Positions 16,415-25,290 are shown, numbered from the stretch's first letter. The stretch is DNA of 64,000 bases from Bordetella parapertussis (GCA_945865935.1 CAMBFI010000001.1:186001-250000); one strand, 5' to 3'. Made by a program: numbers and translations. Notes: generated from the sequence alone by a model not told the origin.

Positions 16415-17163
16415 CCTCAACACTACTTGCACCACCCTTGACCGCTCCCAGCGACTTGCAGGCTGTTCTCAAAGAACAAGGCTTTGCGGTGGTAGCGCCC
16501 GACGGCGTCAGTGCGCTGAGCGGCGTGCGCCTTGCTGATTTGTTGCGTCTCAATTCATTTTGGAACGATCTGCCTCCCGACCAGTATTTAAAGGACGGTG
16601 GCCGTTATCGGCGTCGCCGACACGCCAGTTTTTTAGTGCAGGGTGGGGTGGTATCCCAATACGCTCATCGCGCACACTGGCAGCCTCTTTCCTATAACGC
16701 GCTGCATGGTGGCATGCTGCGCTGGTTTGAGCCTTTGGATGCCGCCATGACCAGCTCGCCAGCCTGGTCAGCCGTGATCTCTTTTTTGGGGCGCGTGGCG
16801 TCTGGGTTGCGAGGTGAGCAGACCTGGTTTGTCGAGGCGCATCCGTTTCGTATTGATACGACCGATGGCATTGGCAGGCCTACACCGGAAGGCGCGCACC
16901 GAGACGGCGTGGATCTTGTGGCCGTCTTTTTAATCGGTCGTCAAGGCATTAAGGGCGGCGAGACTCGGGTGTTTGATGTGAGTAGTCCACTTGGACAGCG
17001 CTTCACCTTGACCGAGCCTTGGTCACTCCTATTGCTTGATGATGCGAGGGTGATCCACGAAACCACCCCCATTCAGCCGCAGAGTGAATTGGGGTGGAGA
17101 GATACGCTAGTGGTGACGTTACGGGCAGGCGGCTTCTTAGATGAACCCGCTCAAATTCGCTAA
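16411..17163 (+). CDS. 2-oxoglutarate/Fe(II) dioxygenase family protein (PF10014 type)
   Basis: A 250-residue protein of the 2OG-Fe dioxygenase family that includes amino acid hydroxylases such as the isoleucine dioxygenase. Iron ligands His163 and Asp165 (GAHRDG) and His216 (VIHETTP) are visible. Arg230 (GWRDTLVV) would hold 2-oxoglutarate. The start ATG at 16411 overlaps the previous stop, showing translational coupling. In this context, with a LitR-like regulator and a TIGR03643 protein, hydroxylation of a free amino acid or related small molecule under light or redox control is a guess. The 3' end is convergent with the gene at 17172, with only 8 nt between stops. Confidence 0.82.
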   Translation: MTSTLLAPPLTAPSDLQAVLKEQGFAVVAPDGVSALSGVRLADLLRLNSFWNDLPPDQYLKDGGRYRRRRHASFLVQGGVVSQYAHRAHWQPLSYNALHGGMLRWFEPLDAAMTSSPAWSAVISFLGRVASGLRGEQTWFVEAHPFRIDTTDGIGRPTPEGAHRDGVDLVAVFLIGRQGIKGGETRVFDVSSPLGQRFTLTEPWSLLLLDDARVIHETTPIQPQSELGWRDTLVVTLRAGGFLDEPAQIR

Positions 17164-17171
17164 TTGCTTTG

Positions 17172-18338
17172 TTATTTACGACGTGCAACGAGTACAACAT
17201 AGTTGCCATCTTTGTAGTAGCCAAACCGGTAGTTCAGTGGCTTGACATCTGAACGTTGCATAAAGGCCTGCGCTAAGTCTGTGTGATAACTTTGAAACGC
17301 ATGGTGGGCAATAACGAACTTTCCGTACATCGACACATCAAATGATTTGATGAGGTCGGAGTAATTCAGAGCGGTCTCGTCTTGCACAACCAGTGGTGCT
17401 AGCGTGAGGATCTCATTGGCGATCATATTGAAATTAGCGTTTTGGGGGAGATGCGAGGCGGCCTTAAATATGGTGGGGTGTACCGCGGCGGCTTGGACAA
17501 ATTTCAGGTTTTCAGGCGAAGCCTGCAGGCCAGGATTAGACAAGTCCATCTTTAGGTAATCCAGCACAATAGGCTTACCTGCTTTAGTCGCATAAATTCG
17601 AACGGAGGGCCAAAGGCGAGTTTCAGCCGGAATTTCTTCGACATCGCCTTCTGAGTTCACCTTGATCGGCACAACACGATCAAGCTCAAAGCCTTGCAGC
17701 TTCATGAAGATCGTGATGAAGGTACTCGATCCTATCCGTCCTTGCGTGGAGTAGTAGTAGCGATCTAGATATGAGGTGACGAAAAATCCGTGTGTGCCAT
17801 AGAGTTGCCAAGCGGAAACGAGAACGTCCAGTGCTTGATCCGTCAGCTGAGCATTCAGTACGCCAAGATTCAACGGGCGCTCGGCGTTTTGCATCGCGAC
17901 CATGATGTAGCGCTTTGCATTGGGATACATCTGGTAGGCCGTGGTGAAGTCTGGGCCCGAAAATGGATAGAACACAGTTTCGTTGACTTGCGGCACTTCA
18001 GTTTTTGCCCACTCCACCATGGGTGTGCCAATTTTTTGTGTGTACTCCGCCCAGTTCGTCTCAACGGTCTGGGTGTAAGTCGCCCACTTCTGACTTTGAC
18101 TCAAGTGATCAGGTAACCCGCGAGCAGGTGTTTTGCCGATCAGCAGTGTCGCGACATCGTCGTACTGCGCAGCGGTCAATAAACCACTGGTTGACGGTGT
18201 TGGACCGGCCTGAATGGACGGAGCTGTAGGGAGTGCTGGGGTAGTTTGCGCAATCGCTGTGGCCTGAAGACCGGCGATGAAGGTGATTGCACAGAGGATT
18301 TTTTTTAGACCAGCGTATTGAATTGTTGTTGTGTGCAT
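17172..18338 (-). CDS. Secreted protein of unknown function
   Basis: A 388-residue protein from the ATG at 18338. It has a signal peptide (about residues 1-31, ending TAIAQ) and a short Pro/Thr-rich linker, then a large domain. That domain includes YPFSGPDFTTAYQMYPNAKRYIM and a C-terminal FGYYKDGNYVVLVARRK. I do not recognise a named family. The YPFSGPDF pattern recurs, from memory, in uncharacterised exported bacterial proteins. An in-frame upstream codon at 18386 exists but would place about 16 residues before the signal peptide. It is alone on its strand, with the Bug receptor gene divergent across about 340 nt. Confidence 0.55.
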   Translation of the reverse strand: MHTTTIQYAGLKKILCAITFIAGLQATAIAQTTPALPTAPSIQAGPTPSTSGLLTAAQYDDVATLLIGKTPARGLPDHLSQSQKWATYTQTVETNWAEYTQKIGTPMVEWAKTEVPQVNETVFYPFSGPDFTTAYQMYPNAKRYIMVAMQNAERPLNLGVLNAQLTDQALDVLVSAWQLYGTHGFFVTSYLDRYYYSTQGRIGSSTFITIFMKLQGFELDRVVPIKVNSEGDVEEIPAETRLWPSVRIYATKAGKPIVLDYLKMDLSNPGLQASPENLKFVQAAAVHPTIFKAASHLPQNANFNMIANEILTLAPLVVQDETALNYSDLIKSFDVSMYGKFVIAHHAFQSYHTDLAQAFMQRSDVKPLNYRFGYYKDGNYVVLVARRK

Positions 18339-18386
18339 GGGATAGAAGTCGGTACGACAGCAAGAATTGTGAAAAAATAATCGCAC

Positions 18387-18678
18387 AGTTTATTGCAATT
18401 GGCCAACTCTATCCTAAGTAATTGATTTATATATGTTATTTTTATAGCGCCGCGGAGGTCATGGCGTTGACACGCTACTTGATGGGGGCGAAGAGTCGTT
18501 GTATCGATTATGGTTTGTTCGTTAAGGGGTCAACTGCAAGTGGGTGAGCAAAGCGCAAAGCATCTTTTGCTGTTGCGGAAAAGGGGGAAAATGACTGCGT
18601 TTTATTTATATGGGTATAAACTTACCACTCAATCGTGCGTCAGCACCAGTTCGTTATTTAGATAGTGGAGTTTTAGAC
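18387..18678. promoter_or_regulatory. Divergent intergenic region upstream of the secreted protein and Bug receptor genes
   Basis: About 290 nt without a convincing gene. It is AT-rich near 18390-18450 (several TATA/TTTATA strings), as expected for promoters, and has GTGGAG just before the receptor start at 18679. I see no clear repeat, terminator or RNA gene. Confidence 0.4.
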
Positions 18679-19659
18679 ATGATAAAAAATCATTTTAAAC
18701 AAGTGGCCTTGGCCCTTACCTTGTTGTGCGCCGCAGCACCTGGCCTCACGGTCGCACAGCAGTGGCCGACAAAACCCGTCACCTTTGTGTCGCCTTTCCC
18801 TCCGGGTGGCTCGGTCGACCCCTTGGCGAGACTGTTTGCAGCGAAGCTTACCGATGCGCTGGGTCAGCAATTCATCGTTGAGAACCGCACGGGTGCGTCA
18901 GGGTCCATCGGTACGGCTTACGTCGCGAAAGCTGCACCGGATGGCTACACCTTTGTCTTCGTATTTGATACGCATGCAGTGAATCCGTCACTGCTCCCTA
19001 AAATGACATTCGACACCTTGAAGGATTTGTCGCCAGTCATGTTAGTGGGCACGGCGCCGATGGCGTTCGCAACAGCAGCGAATAAGCCCTATAAAAACTT
19101 CGCTGAATTTGTGACGGCTGCCAAAGCCAAGCCGGACTCCCTGAGCTATGGCTCGGTGGGTAGCGGCAGTCTCGGGCATTTGACGATGACGTTGGTGCAA
19201 AAAGCGGGTAATTTCAAAGTGATTCACATCCCTTACAAGGGTGGCGGCCCGATGTCCGCTGACATCTTGGGCGGTCAGGTTGAGTCTGGGATTGGCTCGG
19301 TCGCTGTGCTTGCCAGCCACATTAAAGGTGGCAAGATGCGTGCGCTCGCTGTGACGGGTGAGGCGCGTTCGGCTTCCATGCCAGATGTGCCGACGATGGC
19401 TGAGCAGGGCTTCCCCGGTTTCTCAGCCGTGGCATGGTGGGGTGTCTTTGCTCCAGCGGGAACACCTAAGCCGATCATTGACAAGCTCAACGCAGAAATG
19501 GCAAAAATTGCAAAAGAGCCGTCTGTCAACAAACAGTTGACCGAAACCTTGGGCATTGACCTGAAGCTGAGCAGTCCTGCAGCGCTACAAGCATGGACGG
19601 TTGCTGAAATGGATCGCTGGGCAAAGGTCATTAAAGAGAACGGCATTAAGCCCGATTAA
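18679..19659 (+). CDS. Tripartite tricarboxylate (TctC/Bug) periplasmic receptor
   Basis: A 326-residue binding protein with signal peptide (MIKNHFKQVALALTLLCAAAPGLTVAQ). It has the conserved Bug features: WPTKPVTFVSPFPPGGSVDPLAR, GASGSIGTAYVAKAAPDGYTF, and IPYKGGGPMSADILGGQVE. The family binds carboxylates in the periplasm. Most Burkholderiales members stand alone, without TctA/TctB membrane genes, as here. The ligand is not predictable. The start at 18679 is set by GGAG 9 nt upstream and the signal peptide. A terminator follows at 19699. Confidence 0.92.
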   Translation: MIKNHFKQVALALTLLCAAAPGLTVAQQWPTKPVTFVSPFPPGGSVDPLARLFAAKLTDALGQQFIVENRTGASGSIGTAYVAKAAPDGYTFVFVFDTHAVNPSLLPKMTFDTLKDLSPVMLVGTAPMAFATAANKPYKNFAEFVTAAKAKPDSLSYGSVGSGSLGHLTMTLVQKAGNFKVIHIPYKGGGPMSADILGGQVESGIGSVAVLASHIKGGKMRALAVTGEARSASMPDVPTMAEQGFPGFSAVAWWGVFAPAGTPKPIIDKLNAEMAKIAKEPSVNKQLTETLGIDLKLSSPAALQAWTVAEMDRWAKVIKENGIKPD

Positions 19660-19698
19660 GCTGGTCGACTTCTTTGCTGGATAGAGGTATTGCCTTAA

Positions 19699-19731
19699 AA
19701 CCTGACGCATTTTCTTGCGTCGGGTTTTTTT
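19699..19731 (+). terminator. Rho-independent terminator after the Bug receptor
   Basis: CCTGACGCA pairs with TGCGTCGGG (one G-U pair) around a short T-rich loop, followed by a run of seven T. It ends just at the stop of the convergent DUF4239-like gene (19730). Confidence 0.85.
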
Positions 19732-20542
19732 ATTTGGTACGAGTCAGCCGCATATTGTTAAGGCGATCGAATGCTTCTTCAAGCGGTGCATTGCTGACCA
19801 AATCTGGTCCCGCAAAAGGATTTTGAGCGATGAAAGCGAGGTAGAGCGCGCAGGTGGTCACGCCGAAAAGTATAAAGTTTGATATGAACTGGGCATGTGG
19901 ACTGCGAATGTTCACGAGACTGATGATTACACAAGAAGCAAGTGTTGTGATGAAGGCAAGCAGGACGCTGCGTACTCCAATGGTGAAAGAGCTTGTGTCG
20001 ATTCTTGTGAGGCGTTGCTCCCGAACGCGCGTCACCAGGGCGGTAAGTTGCGTACTGGTGGCATTGGGAAGTTTTGTAAGATTCTCAGGCGCGTAAACAA
20101 TGTCTGACATGACGGTCAGTGGTGTTAGGGCGCTATGCTGACCGCTACGAATTTCATCTGGGCGCCCCAGTGCAAGTTTGGGCCACTCCTTTTCAATCAC
20201 AGCCTTCGTATATTCTCGGCTGGCGATCATGAGTGGGCCGCCAATGGTTGGATCGAGATTGAGTGACGTTCTACCAATCGTCCGTAGTGCGTCTGCCTCT
20301 TGGAGGACAGCTAACTTTGCGCGGCTGCGAACGTTAGAAATATCTCCAAAAACGAAGGCGAGTCCTAGCGACAAAAGAACAACTGCCCCAGAATTAACGG
20401 TCATACTAATTTCAGAGTAGCGGTGCAAAAGCCTCGAATGCCTCTTTAGGCTAAAGGTCCATCGCATGACAAGATAGGCGACCCCCGCGCAGAGCCCTAA
20501 AATAAACAATAAGTTGAACACGATCAAAATAAGGGTAATCAT
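19730..20542 (-). CDS. DUF4239-like membrane protein (bestrophin-like fold)
   Basis: A 270-residue protein with two hydrophobic segments at the N-terminus (about 1-25 and 45-68), a soluble middle part, and two at the C-terminus (about 185-215 and 220-240). The pattern NSGAVVLLSLGLAFVFGDI...EADALRTIGRTS and the REYTKAVIEKEWP stretch fit DUF4239 proteins. These resemble bestrophin anion channels in layout, but no transport function is proven. The start ATG at 20542 is divergent from the glycosyltransferase at 20579, with a 36-nt gap. Confidence 0.6.
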   Translation of the reverse strand: MITLILIVFNLLFILGLCAGVAYLVMRWTFSLKRHSRLLHRYSEISMTVNSGAVVLLSLGLAFVFGDISNVRSRAKLAVLQEADALRTIGRTSLNLDPTIGGPLMIASREYTKAVIEKEWPKLALGRPDEIRSGQHSALTPLTVMSDIVYAPENLTKLPNATSTQLTALVTRVREQRLTRIDTSSFTIGVRSVLLAFITTLASCVIISLVNIRSPHAQFISNFILFGVTTCALYLAFIAQNPFAGPDLVSNAPLEEAFDRLNNMRLTRTK

Positions 20543-20560
20543 TCGGTTAATTCCTTTTCT

Positions 20561-20578
20561 TTGTCACGAACCTGACAT
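20561..20578 (+). promoter_or_regulatory. Pho-box-like 7-4-7 repeat before the glycosyltransferase gene
   Basis: TTGTCAC (20561-20567), GAAC, CTGACAT (20572-20578) resembles the PhoB consensus CTGTCAT-N4-CTGTCAT. It touches the first possible ATG (20579), so it would suit a start at the later ATG (20603) or be fortuitous. No good -10 is seen. Confidence 0.35.
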
Positions 20579-21733
20579 ATGTTTGTAGCACCCTTTCACC
20601 CCATGCGAAAGACGTTAGAACTCATCTATTTCAATGCGGGCGGAGGTCACCGGTCCGCCGCGCTTGCATTGAAGGAAGTCATTGAGGATCAGCATTCTGA
20701 TTGGGATGTCACACTCGTCAATCTTTTTGAGGTGATCGATACAGAGCGTTATTTTCAGAAGCTGACTGGTTTTGCCCCAGAAGATCTCTATAACTTGCGA
20801 CTCAAGAAGGGGTGGACCCTCGGGTTGGCAACCGAACTCAAGGTGCTACAGGCGATTATTCGTTTGAGTCACGCCAAGCTCAAGCGAAAGTTACAGCACT
20901 ACTGGCGTGAGACAAAACCCACTATCGTCGTATCGCTTGTGCCAAATTTCAATAAAGTGATGTGGGATGCCCTGCATCAAGAGTTGCCAAAGGTGCCGTA
21001 TGTGACGGTGATGACCGATATCGCGGATCATCCCCCGCATTTCTGGATTGAGGCAGACCAAGCGCAGCATCTTGTTTGCGGCTCCGTGCGAGCCATGACA
21101 CAGGCGCGTGCCGCAGGGTATCAAAGCCATCAGCTCACTCAAACGTCGGGCATGATTTTGCGCCCGGCGTTTTATCGCACGGCGCCGATCGATAGAGATC
21201 AAGTGTGTGCTGAGCTCGGTTTGAATCCGACACAACCCACAGGACTGGTGATGTTCGGTGGTAACGGCGCGAGTCAGATGCTACGAATTGCCAAGGATCT
21301 GTCGGACACACAACTCATTTTGGTATGTGGGCATAATGCCGCGCTCGCAAAAAAAATAGAAGTCCTCGCCCCTTCAGCTAAACATGTCGTACTGGGCTTT
21401 ACGAGCGAGGTGGATCGAATCATGCGCCTCAGTGACTTTTTTATTGGAAAGCCGGGGCCCGGTAGCTTGAGTGAGGCGATTCACATGGGCCTCCCAGTCA
21501 TCACCTTTAAAAACGCTTTAACGATGCCGCAAGAGCGCTACAACACCACGTGGGTTCGAGAAAATGAACTAGGTATTGTGGTCTCGTCAATACGCGAGAT
21601 TAAAGCGGCTGCTCAAGAGCTCATCGTCAACCTGCCAGCGTTCCAAGAAAACGTAGCGCGTATCGATAATCGTGCCGTATTTGAGGTGGTCGAGGCACTT
21701 GAAAAAATTATCGACGCAAGTCGGAGTCCCTAG
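20579..21733 (+). CDS. MGDG-synthase-like glycosyltransferase (GT28 type)
   Basis: A 384-residue GT-B glycosyltransferase. The N-terminus reads LIYFNAGGGHRSAALALKEVI, typical of monogalactosyl/monoglucosyl-diacylglycerol synthases. The C-terminal donor site has FFIGKPGPGSLSEAIHMGLPVI, with the family GPG..SEA pattern. Such enzymes add a sugar from a UDP-sugar to diacylglycerol at the inner membrane. Glycolipids of this kind replace phospholipids when phosphate is short, which fits the neighbouring phosphonate, PlcP and ornithine-lipid genes. The start is uncertain: ATG at 20603 (MRKTLELIYF) gives the usual N-terminal length. The 3' end is convergent with the HD gene and overlaps its end by 26 nt. 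Confidence 0.75.
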   Translation: MFVAPFHPMRKTLELIYFNAGGGHRSAALALKEVIEDQHSDWDVTLVNLFEVIDTERYFQKLTGFAPEDLYNLRLKKGWTLGLATELKVLQAIIRLSHAKLKRKLQHYWRETKPTIVVSLVPNFNKVMWDALHQELPKVPYVTVMTDIADHPPHFWIEADQAQHLVCGSVRAMTQARAAGYQSHQLTQTSGMILRPAFYRTAPIDRDQVCAELGLNPTQPTGLVMFGGNGASQMLRIAKDLSDTQLILVCGHNAALAKKIEVLAPSAKHVVLGFTSEVDRIMRLSDFFIGKPGPGSLSEAIHMGLPVITFKNALTMPQERYNTTWVRENELGIVVSSIREIKAAAQELIVNLPAFQENVARIDNRAVFEVVEALEKIIDASRSP

Positions 21734-22277
21734 CGCACACCGAGCGGGCAATGGTGATGAAGTGAGCCAGCGTCGGCGTGGCGCGACCAGGCGTTTTGGC
21801 AAGATCATCCCAACGCCTGACGCAAAGAGCTTCTTGAGCATGGGGTGTTGCTAGAAAATCTTCGAGCTCACGATCGGTGAGGGGCCCGCCTTGCAACGCT
21901 AAGCTGCGCTTCGAGTCGGGCGACAACGCTTCGTAATAGGCTGGCTCCATGGCGCATAGCGCGCGCTTGCCGAGCACATGCAGGTGCACAGGCGCCACAA
22001 CTTCTTGACTGAAGATTGATTTGAGGTGATGGCTCGCCACAAATTGATGTTGGTCGTCAATGCCACGCGACGTGGGGGTGTCACCTTTGGGATTGAGCAG
22101 ATGCCCAATATCATGCAGGAAAGCTGCCGTAATCAGAGCAGGGCTTGCTTGAGCTTGCTCTGCGAGCTGAGCGCATTGCAACGCATGCTCGAGTTGGTTA
22201 ATACCTTCCCCTGCATAGGCGACGTGGCCATCTCGTAAGAATAAGTTCTCGATATCTTCAATCGAATGTATCTTCAT
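21708..22277 (-). CDS. PhnZ-like HD-domain oxygenase of phosphonate breakdown (TIGR03276 type)
   Basis: A 189-residue HD-fold protein. His31, His55-Asp56 (AFLHDIGH), His77 and His100 supply the expected diiron ligands. Tyr21 and Glu24 (YAGE) occupy the positions of the substrate-gating Tyr and Glu just before the first ligand His in PhnZ. PhnZ uses oxygen and a mixed-valence diiron site to split hydroxylated 2-aminoethylphosphonate into glycine and phosphate. The usual hydroxylase partner PhnY is not in the operon, so the exact substrate may differ. It is the last gene of the phn operon, and its start overlaps the phnX stop by 4 nt. Confidence 0.75.
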   Translation of the reverse strand: MKIHSIEDIENLFLRDGHVAYAGEGINQLEHALQCAQLAEQAQASPALITAAFLHDIGHLLNPKGDTPTSRGIDDQHQFVASHHLKSIFSQEVVAPVHLHVLGKRALCAMEPAYYEALSPDSKRSLALQGGPLTDRELEDFLATPHAQEALCVRRWDDLAKTPGRATPTLAHFITIARSVCARDSDLRR

Positions 22278-23089
22278 GAGCGTTGTGCTAACAGTAGTTG
22301 GATTTTTGCCAACACGCTAGGTAGGTCGGCAACGGTATCAATTAAAAAGTCAGGATGTCCCGCTGCTAAACGCGCAGCGACACGCTTTCTCAGGAGAGCC
22401 TTCTCAGGCTCTGCGAGGGCCTCCCACTGCCCAAAGGTCAGTCCCGCTTCATTGCCGCTTGCAATGACTCCCACGGTCCAGCAATCGCTATGATACCCCT
22501 CCAGAAGACCGGGTACGGTGTCGTCCACTTTCACGACAGAACGACTAGGCCAAACATCCAAGTCTAGAAAGCATTTATACATGCCCATGGGGGTCGGACG
22601 CGACGTGGGTAGATCGTCTGCACAAACAAGATTGTCAGGAACAAACCCCTGCGCTTTGACCAACGGAAGAACCACATCCATGATTTGACGGTTATAGCCG
22701 GTCGTCGTGCCGATTTTTATTCCTTGTGCACGGAGGTCTGCGGCCAGTTCCAAAAAACCAGGAATGAGCGCAGCATGTTCCTTGACGGATGCTGCGTTCA
22801 TCGGGGTGAAAATCTCGTACAGTCGATCGGTATCTCGTTCAGAAAATGGACGCCCACATTTCAATAGCCATTGTTCCTGTATGTGGTCTAAGTGACCGAG
22901 CGCATAAATATGATCCCACTTTGGCATGCCCATTGGGCCGCGCGCATCTTCAATGGAGATTCGGATGCCCTCTTGCTCAAACAATTTAACAAATGCACCC
23001 ATTGGGGCGTGGCTACCAAAGTCAAAAATCGTTCCTGCCCAGTCAAATACGACTGCGCGGATCGTGTGGGTGCGTTGGTCAGATGACAT
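22274..23089 (-). CDS. phnX: Phosphonoacetaldehyde hydrolase
   Basis: A HAD-superfamily enzyme of 271 residues that splits phosphonoacetaldehyde into acetaldehyde and phosphate. The phosphonatase form of the first motif is present (VVFDWAGT, nucleophile Asp16). The cap-domain lysine that forms the Schiff base is Lys57 (GPMGMPKWDHI). The third and fourth motifs are GTTTGY and VVKVDDTVPGLLEG. It is encoded between the FAD oxidoreductase (4 nt upstream) and the HD oxygenase (4-nt overlap). No phnW transaminase is present; the FAD oxidoreductase or the Fe-alcohol dehydrogenase may supply phosphonoacetaldehyde instead. Confidence 0.92.
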   Translation of the reverse strand: MSSDQRTHTIRAVVFDWAGTIFDFGSHAPMGAFVKLFEQEGIRISIEDARGPMGMPKWDHIYALGHLDHIQEQWLLKCGRPFSERDTDRLYEIFTPMNAASVKEHAALIPGFLELAADLRAQGIKIGTTTGYNRQIMDVVLPLVKAQGFVPDNLVCADDLPTSRPTPMGMYKCFLDLDVWPSRSVVKVDDTVPGLLEGYHSDCWTVGVIASGNEAGLTFGQWEALAEPEKALLRKRVAARLAAGHPDFLIDTVADLPSVLAKIQLLLAQRS

Positions 23090-23093
23090 TGTA

Positions 23094-24224
23094 TTAAATC
23101 CCCCAAGATTGCATGACTTCTTCGGCTAAGCCAAAGGCGGTACTCGCACCGGTCCCGCTCGTGACGCTCACCACGCGCACATCGGTATCTGGCGCCAAGA
23201 TCAAGGCGTCGTGATCTTTGGGCCCCACAGGATAGCGTCCGGTCCAGCGGTGTGACACGTCGTAGTGTGAGAGCAGAAGTGTCTCTTCAAGATGTTTTAG
23301 GATTAATCGATCAACGGACTCGATCGCATAGGGTTCGTAGGACGTGGCAGGATGATGTGAATCACCGACCACAAGACTGCCGTCATCGCTTTGAACGACG
23401 ATCAAGTGGATGCCGGCAGCGAGTGAGTCCGGTACCTCACTCTCGAGTCGATTCAGTAACGCTTGGTGACATCCCAGGCCTGTATATCCGGCATAGCGCA
23501 CGAAACTTAAATCGCTCATGACAGCAGAGTCAAGTTTAAAGTTTGCGGGCGGCCTGACTCTTAGCATTTGTAGTTGGGTTAGGCTCAGCTCATACTCTTG
23601 CAGATAGCGCTTGGCGACACCATTAAGCTCCGTGCCCGGACACAAAACAATGCGGGCGGCCTGCAGAGCTCCCGCGGATGTTTGTATGTGAGGGAGTGCA
23701 AAATCTAGGACTTCACGGTTGAATAGAAAGTCAACATGATGCTTGTGTGCGAGCCAAGAGGCGATTTGAGGAATTGCGTCGCGCGATTCAACGCGCAACT
23801 CGTGAGGACTGTACATGCCGCCGACGCACGATTCGGTACGAACCACGGAGCAGGTCTTCGCGACCTCATCTTGCGTCAGTAGTGCGCAATCCTCGCCCAT
23901 ACGTGTTGCTTTGAAGGCTTCAAGTACCGCGAGTGCCTCCGGACGTTGAGCCACCAGCGTTAGACCCTGGTGGCAAATGGGAATGTTTGCCTGTTCTGCG
24001 ATGTCTTGCCACAGATCGCGCGAGCGTCTTGCGCGTCGCCAGGTATCTCCATCCCGCTGACCAGTGACCGTAATAAAGCCAAAGTTTCGAATAGAAGCGC
24101 CGACGCAGCGAGTATCTCGGTCGATCACGACGACGCTCAGTCCAGATTTTGCAGCTAACCATGCATGGGCGAGTCCGACGATGCCCGCTCCCACGACCGC
24201 TAGATCATACTTTTTGGATTTCAT
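23094..24224 (-). CDS. FAD-dependent oxidoreductase of phosphonate catabolism (TIGR03364 type)
   Basis: A 376-residue amino acid oxidase-type flavoprotein. The dinucleotide-binding motif is at the N-terminus (YDLAVVGAGIVGLAHAWLAAKSG), followed by GASIRNFGFITVTGQRDG. A C-terminal FAD-contact segment follows (SVTSGTGASTAFGLAEEVM). TIGR03364-type enzymes recur in phosphonate operons. Some family members oxidise 2-aminoethylphosphonate or its N-methyl derivatives to phosphonoacetaldehyde, which would feed PhnX; this is established for relatives and inferred here. The ATG at 24224 is chosen because the next residues start the FAD motif. It overlaps the end of the upstream dehydrogenase gene by 20 nt. 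Confidence 0.83.
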   Translation of the reverse strand: MKSKKYDLAVVGAGIVGLAHAWLAAKSGLSVVVIDRDTRCVGASIRNFGFITVTGQRDGDTWRRARRSRDLWQDIAEQANIPICHQGLTLVAQRPEALAVLEAFKATRMGEDCALLTQDEVAKTCSVVRTESCVGGMYSPHELRVESRDAIPQIASWLAHKHHVDFLFNREVLDFALPHIQTSAGALQAARIVLCPGTELNGVAKRYLQEYELSLTQLQMLRVRPPANFKLDSAVMSDLSFVRYAGYTGLGCHQALLNRLESEVPDSLAAGIHLIVVQSDDGSLVVGDSHHPATSYEPYAIESVDRLILKHLEETLLLSHYDVSHRWTGRYPVGPKDHDALILAPDTDVRVVSVTSGTGASTAFGLAEEVMQSWGI

Positions 24225-25290
24225 GCGAGGGGGATAGCTCAATGAAGTTACGTCCGCGCGTTGTATGTAGTGCGCAGGCAATGCGGCGTTCGGTTTCTAT
24301 GCTGTGATCATTTAATGGAATAGTTAGACAGCCAAGATCATTTATCCAAGCGTTCAGTTCGTGCACATCAGAAATAATTGGCTGCATGGCCGCACGCAAA
24401 AATATCTCCATTTCTTCAGAGCTTTTGCTTGCTATCTGATACACGGTCGGCAGCCAACGGCCACAGGCCTGACCATGCGAGAGTCCCAAACTTGTCGTGT
24501 CGTCGTAAGACAGGGCGTGCACAAGTGCCGTTTCGGTAAGCGCCATGGCCTGACCCGCCCACAACGCAGCATTGGCCATATCAGTGCGCAAGGAAATATT
24601 CTCCGGGTCCATCTTGAGTTGGGGTAATACCTTGACGATTTGCTGTGCGGCTGACATCGCGTAGGCAAATGCCTTGGGTACACGATTGCGATTCCAGATG
24701 CTTTCTAATGCATGCGACAAGGCATCAATACCGCTGTCGCGTGTGACCACCCAAGGAGCCGTCACGGCGAGTTCTGGGTCGATCACGGCCCAATCCGCCA
24801 CAATCGCTGGACCGAACAGGGAGTGTTTTGTTTTGTGCTCAATATCCCAAATCGTGGCCGTAGCCGATACCTCGCTGCCCGTGCCGGCCGTGGTAGGCAT
24901 CAAGATCATCGAACAGCTTTCAAACTCGCCGATTTCGATCTTGCGATCGAGTATCGACGTGACGGGGATGTGTGAAGGCAAATTCAAGCGAACTGATTTC
25001 GCGAGGTCGAGTGTGCTTCCTCCTCCAACCGCAATAATGATCGGTAGGTCACGACGAGTGTGTACAGTCCAAAATTTTTCTCGCAATTCATTTGCCAGTG
25101 CTACGGTTGGCAAACCATCTGGGCACCGTATGACATCCAACAGGTTCGAGCCCAACAGCGTTCGCAACTCGTCAACCAATGAATCTGGAGCGTGATGATA
25201 GATCAACACCACAACAGGATGCGTGTTGACCAGTTCAGGAAGTTTTCGTCGTGCCCCGGGCTGGATAAGAATCTCTGGTTTTGTGGACAT
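24205..25290 (-). CDS. Iron-containing alcohol dehydrogenase, phosphonate-associated (TIGR03405 type)
   Basis: A 361-residue group III alcohol dehydrogenase. The NAD site is VGGGSTLDLAKSVRL, followed by MPTTAGTGSEVSATATIWD. The metal region is DALSHALESIWN (about residues 190-202) and LSYDDTTSLGLSHGQACGRWLP, supplying Asp and His ligands. Relatives in phosphonate operons interconvert phosphonoacetaldehyde and hydroxyethylphosphonate, so it could open a route from hydroxyethylphosphonate to PhnX. The start ATG at 25290 overlaps the phnE stop by one base (TGATG), showing translational coupling. Confidence 0.82.
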   Translation of the reverse strand: MSTKPEILIQPGARRKLPELVNTHPVVVLIYHHAPDSLVDELRTLLGSNLLDVIRCPDGLPTVALANELREKFWTVHTRRDLPIIIAVGGGSTLDLAKSVRLNLPSHIPVTSILDRKIEIGEFESCSMILMPTTAGTGSEVSATATIWDIEHKTKHSLFGPAIVADWAVIDPELAVTAPWVVTRDSGIDALSHALESIWNRNRVPKAFAYAMSAAQQIVKVLPQLKMDPENISLRTDMANAALWAGQAMALTETALVHALSYDDTTSLGLSHGQACGRWLPTVYQIASKSSEEMEIFLRAAMQPIISDVHELNAWINDLGCLTIPLNDHSIETERRIACALHTTRGRNFIELSPSHEIQKV

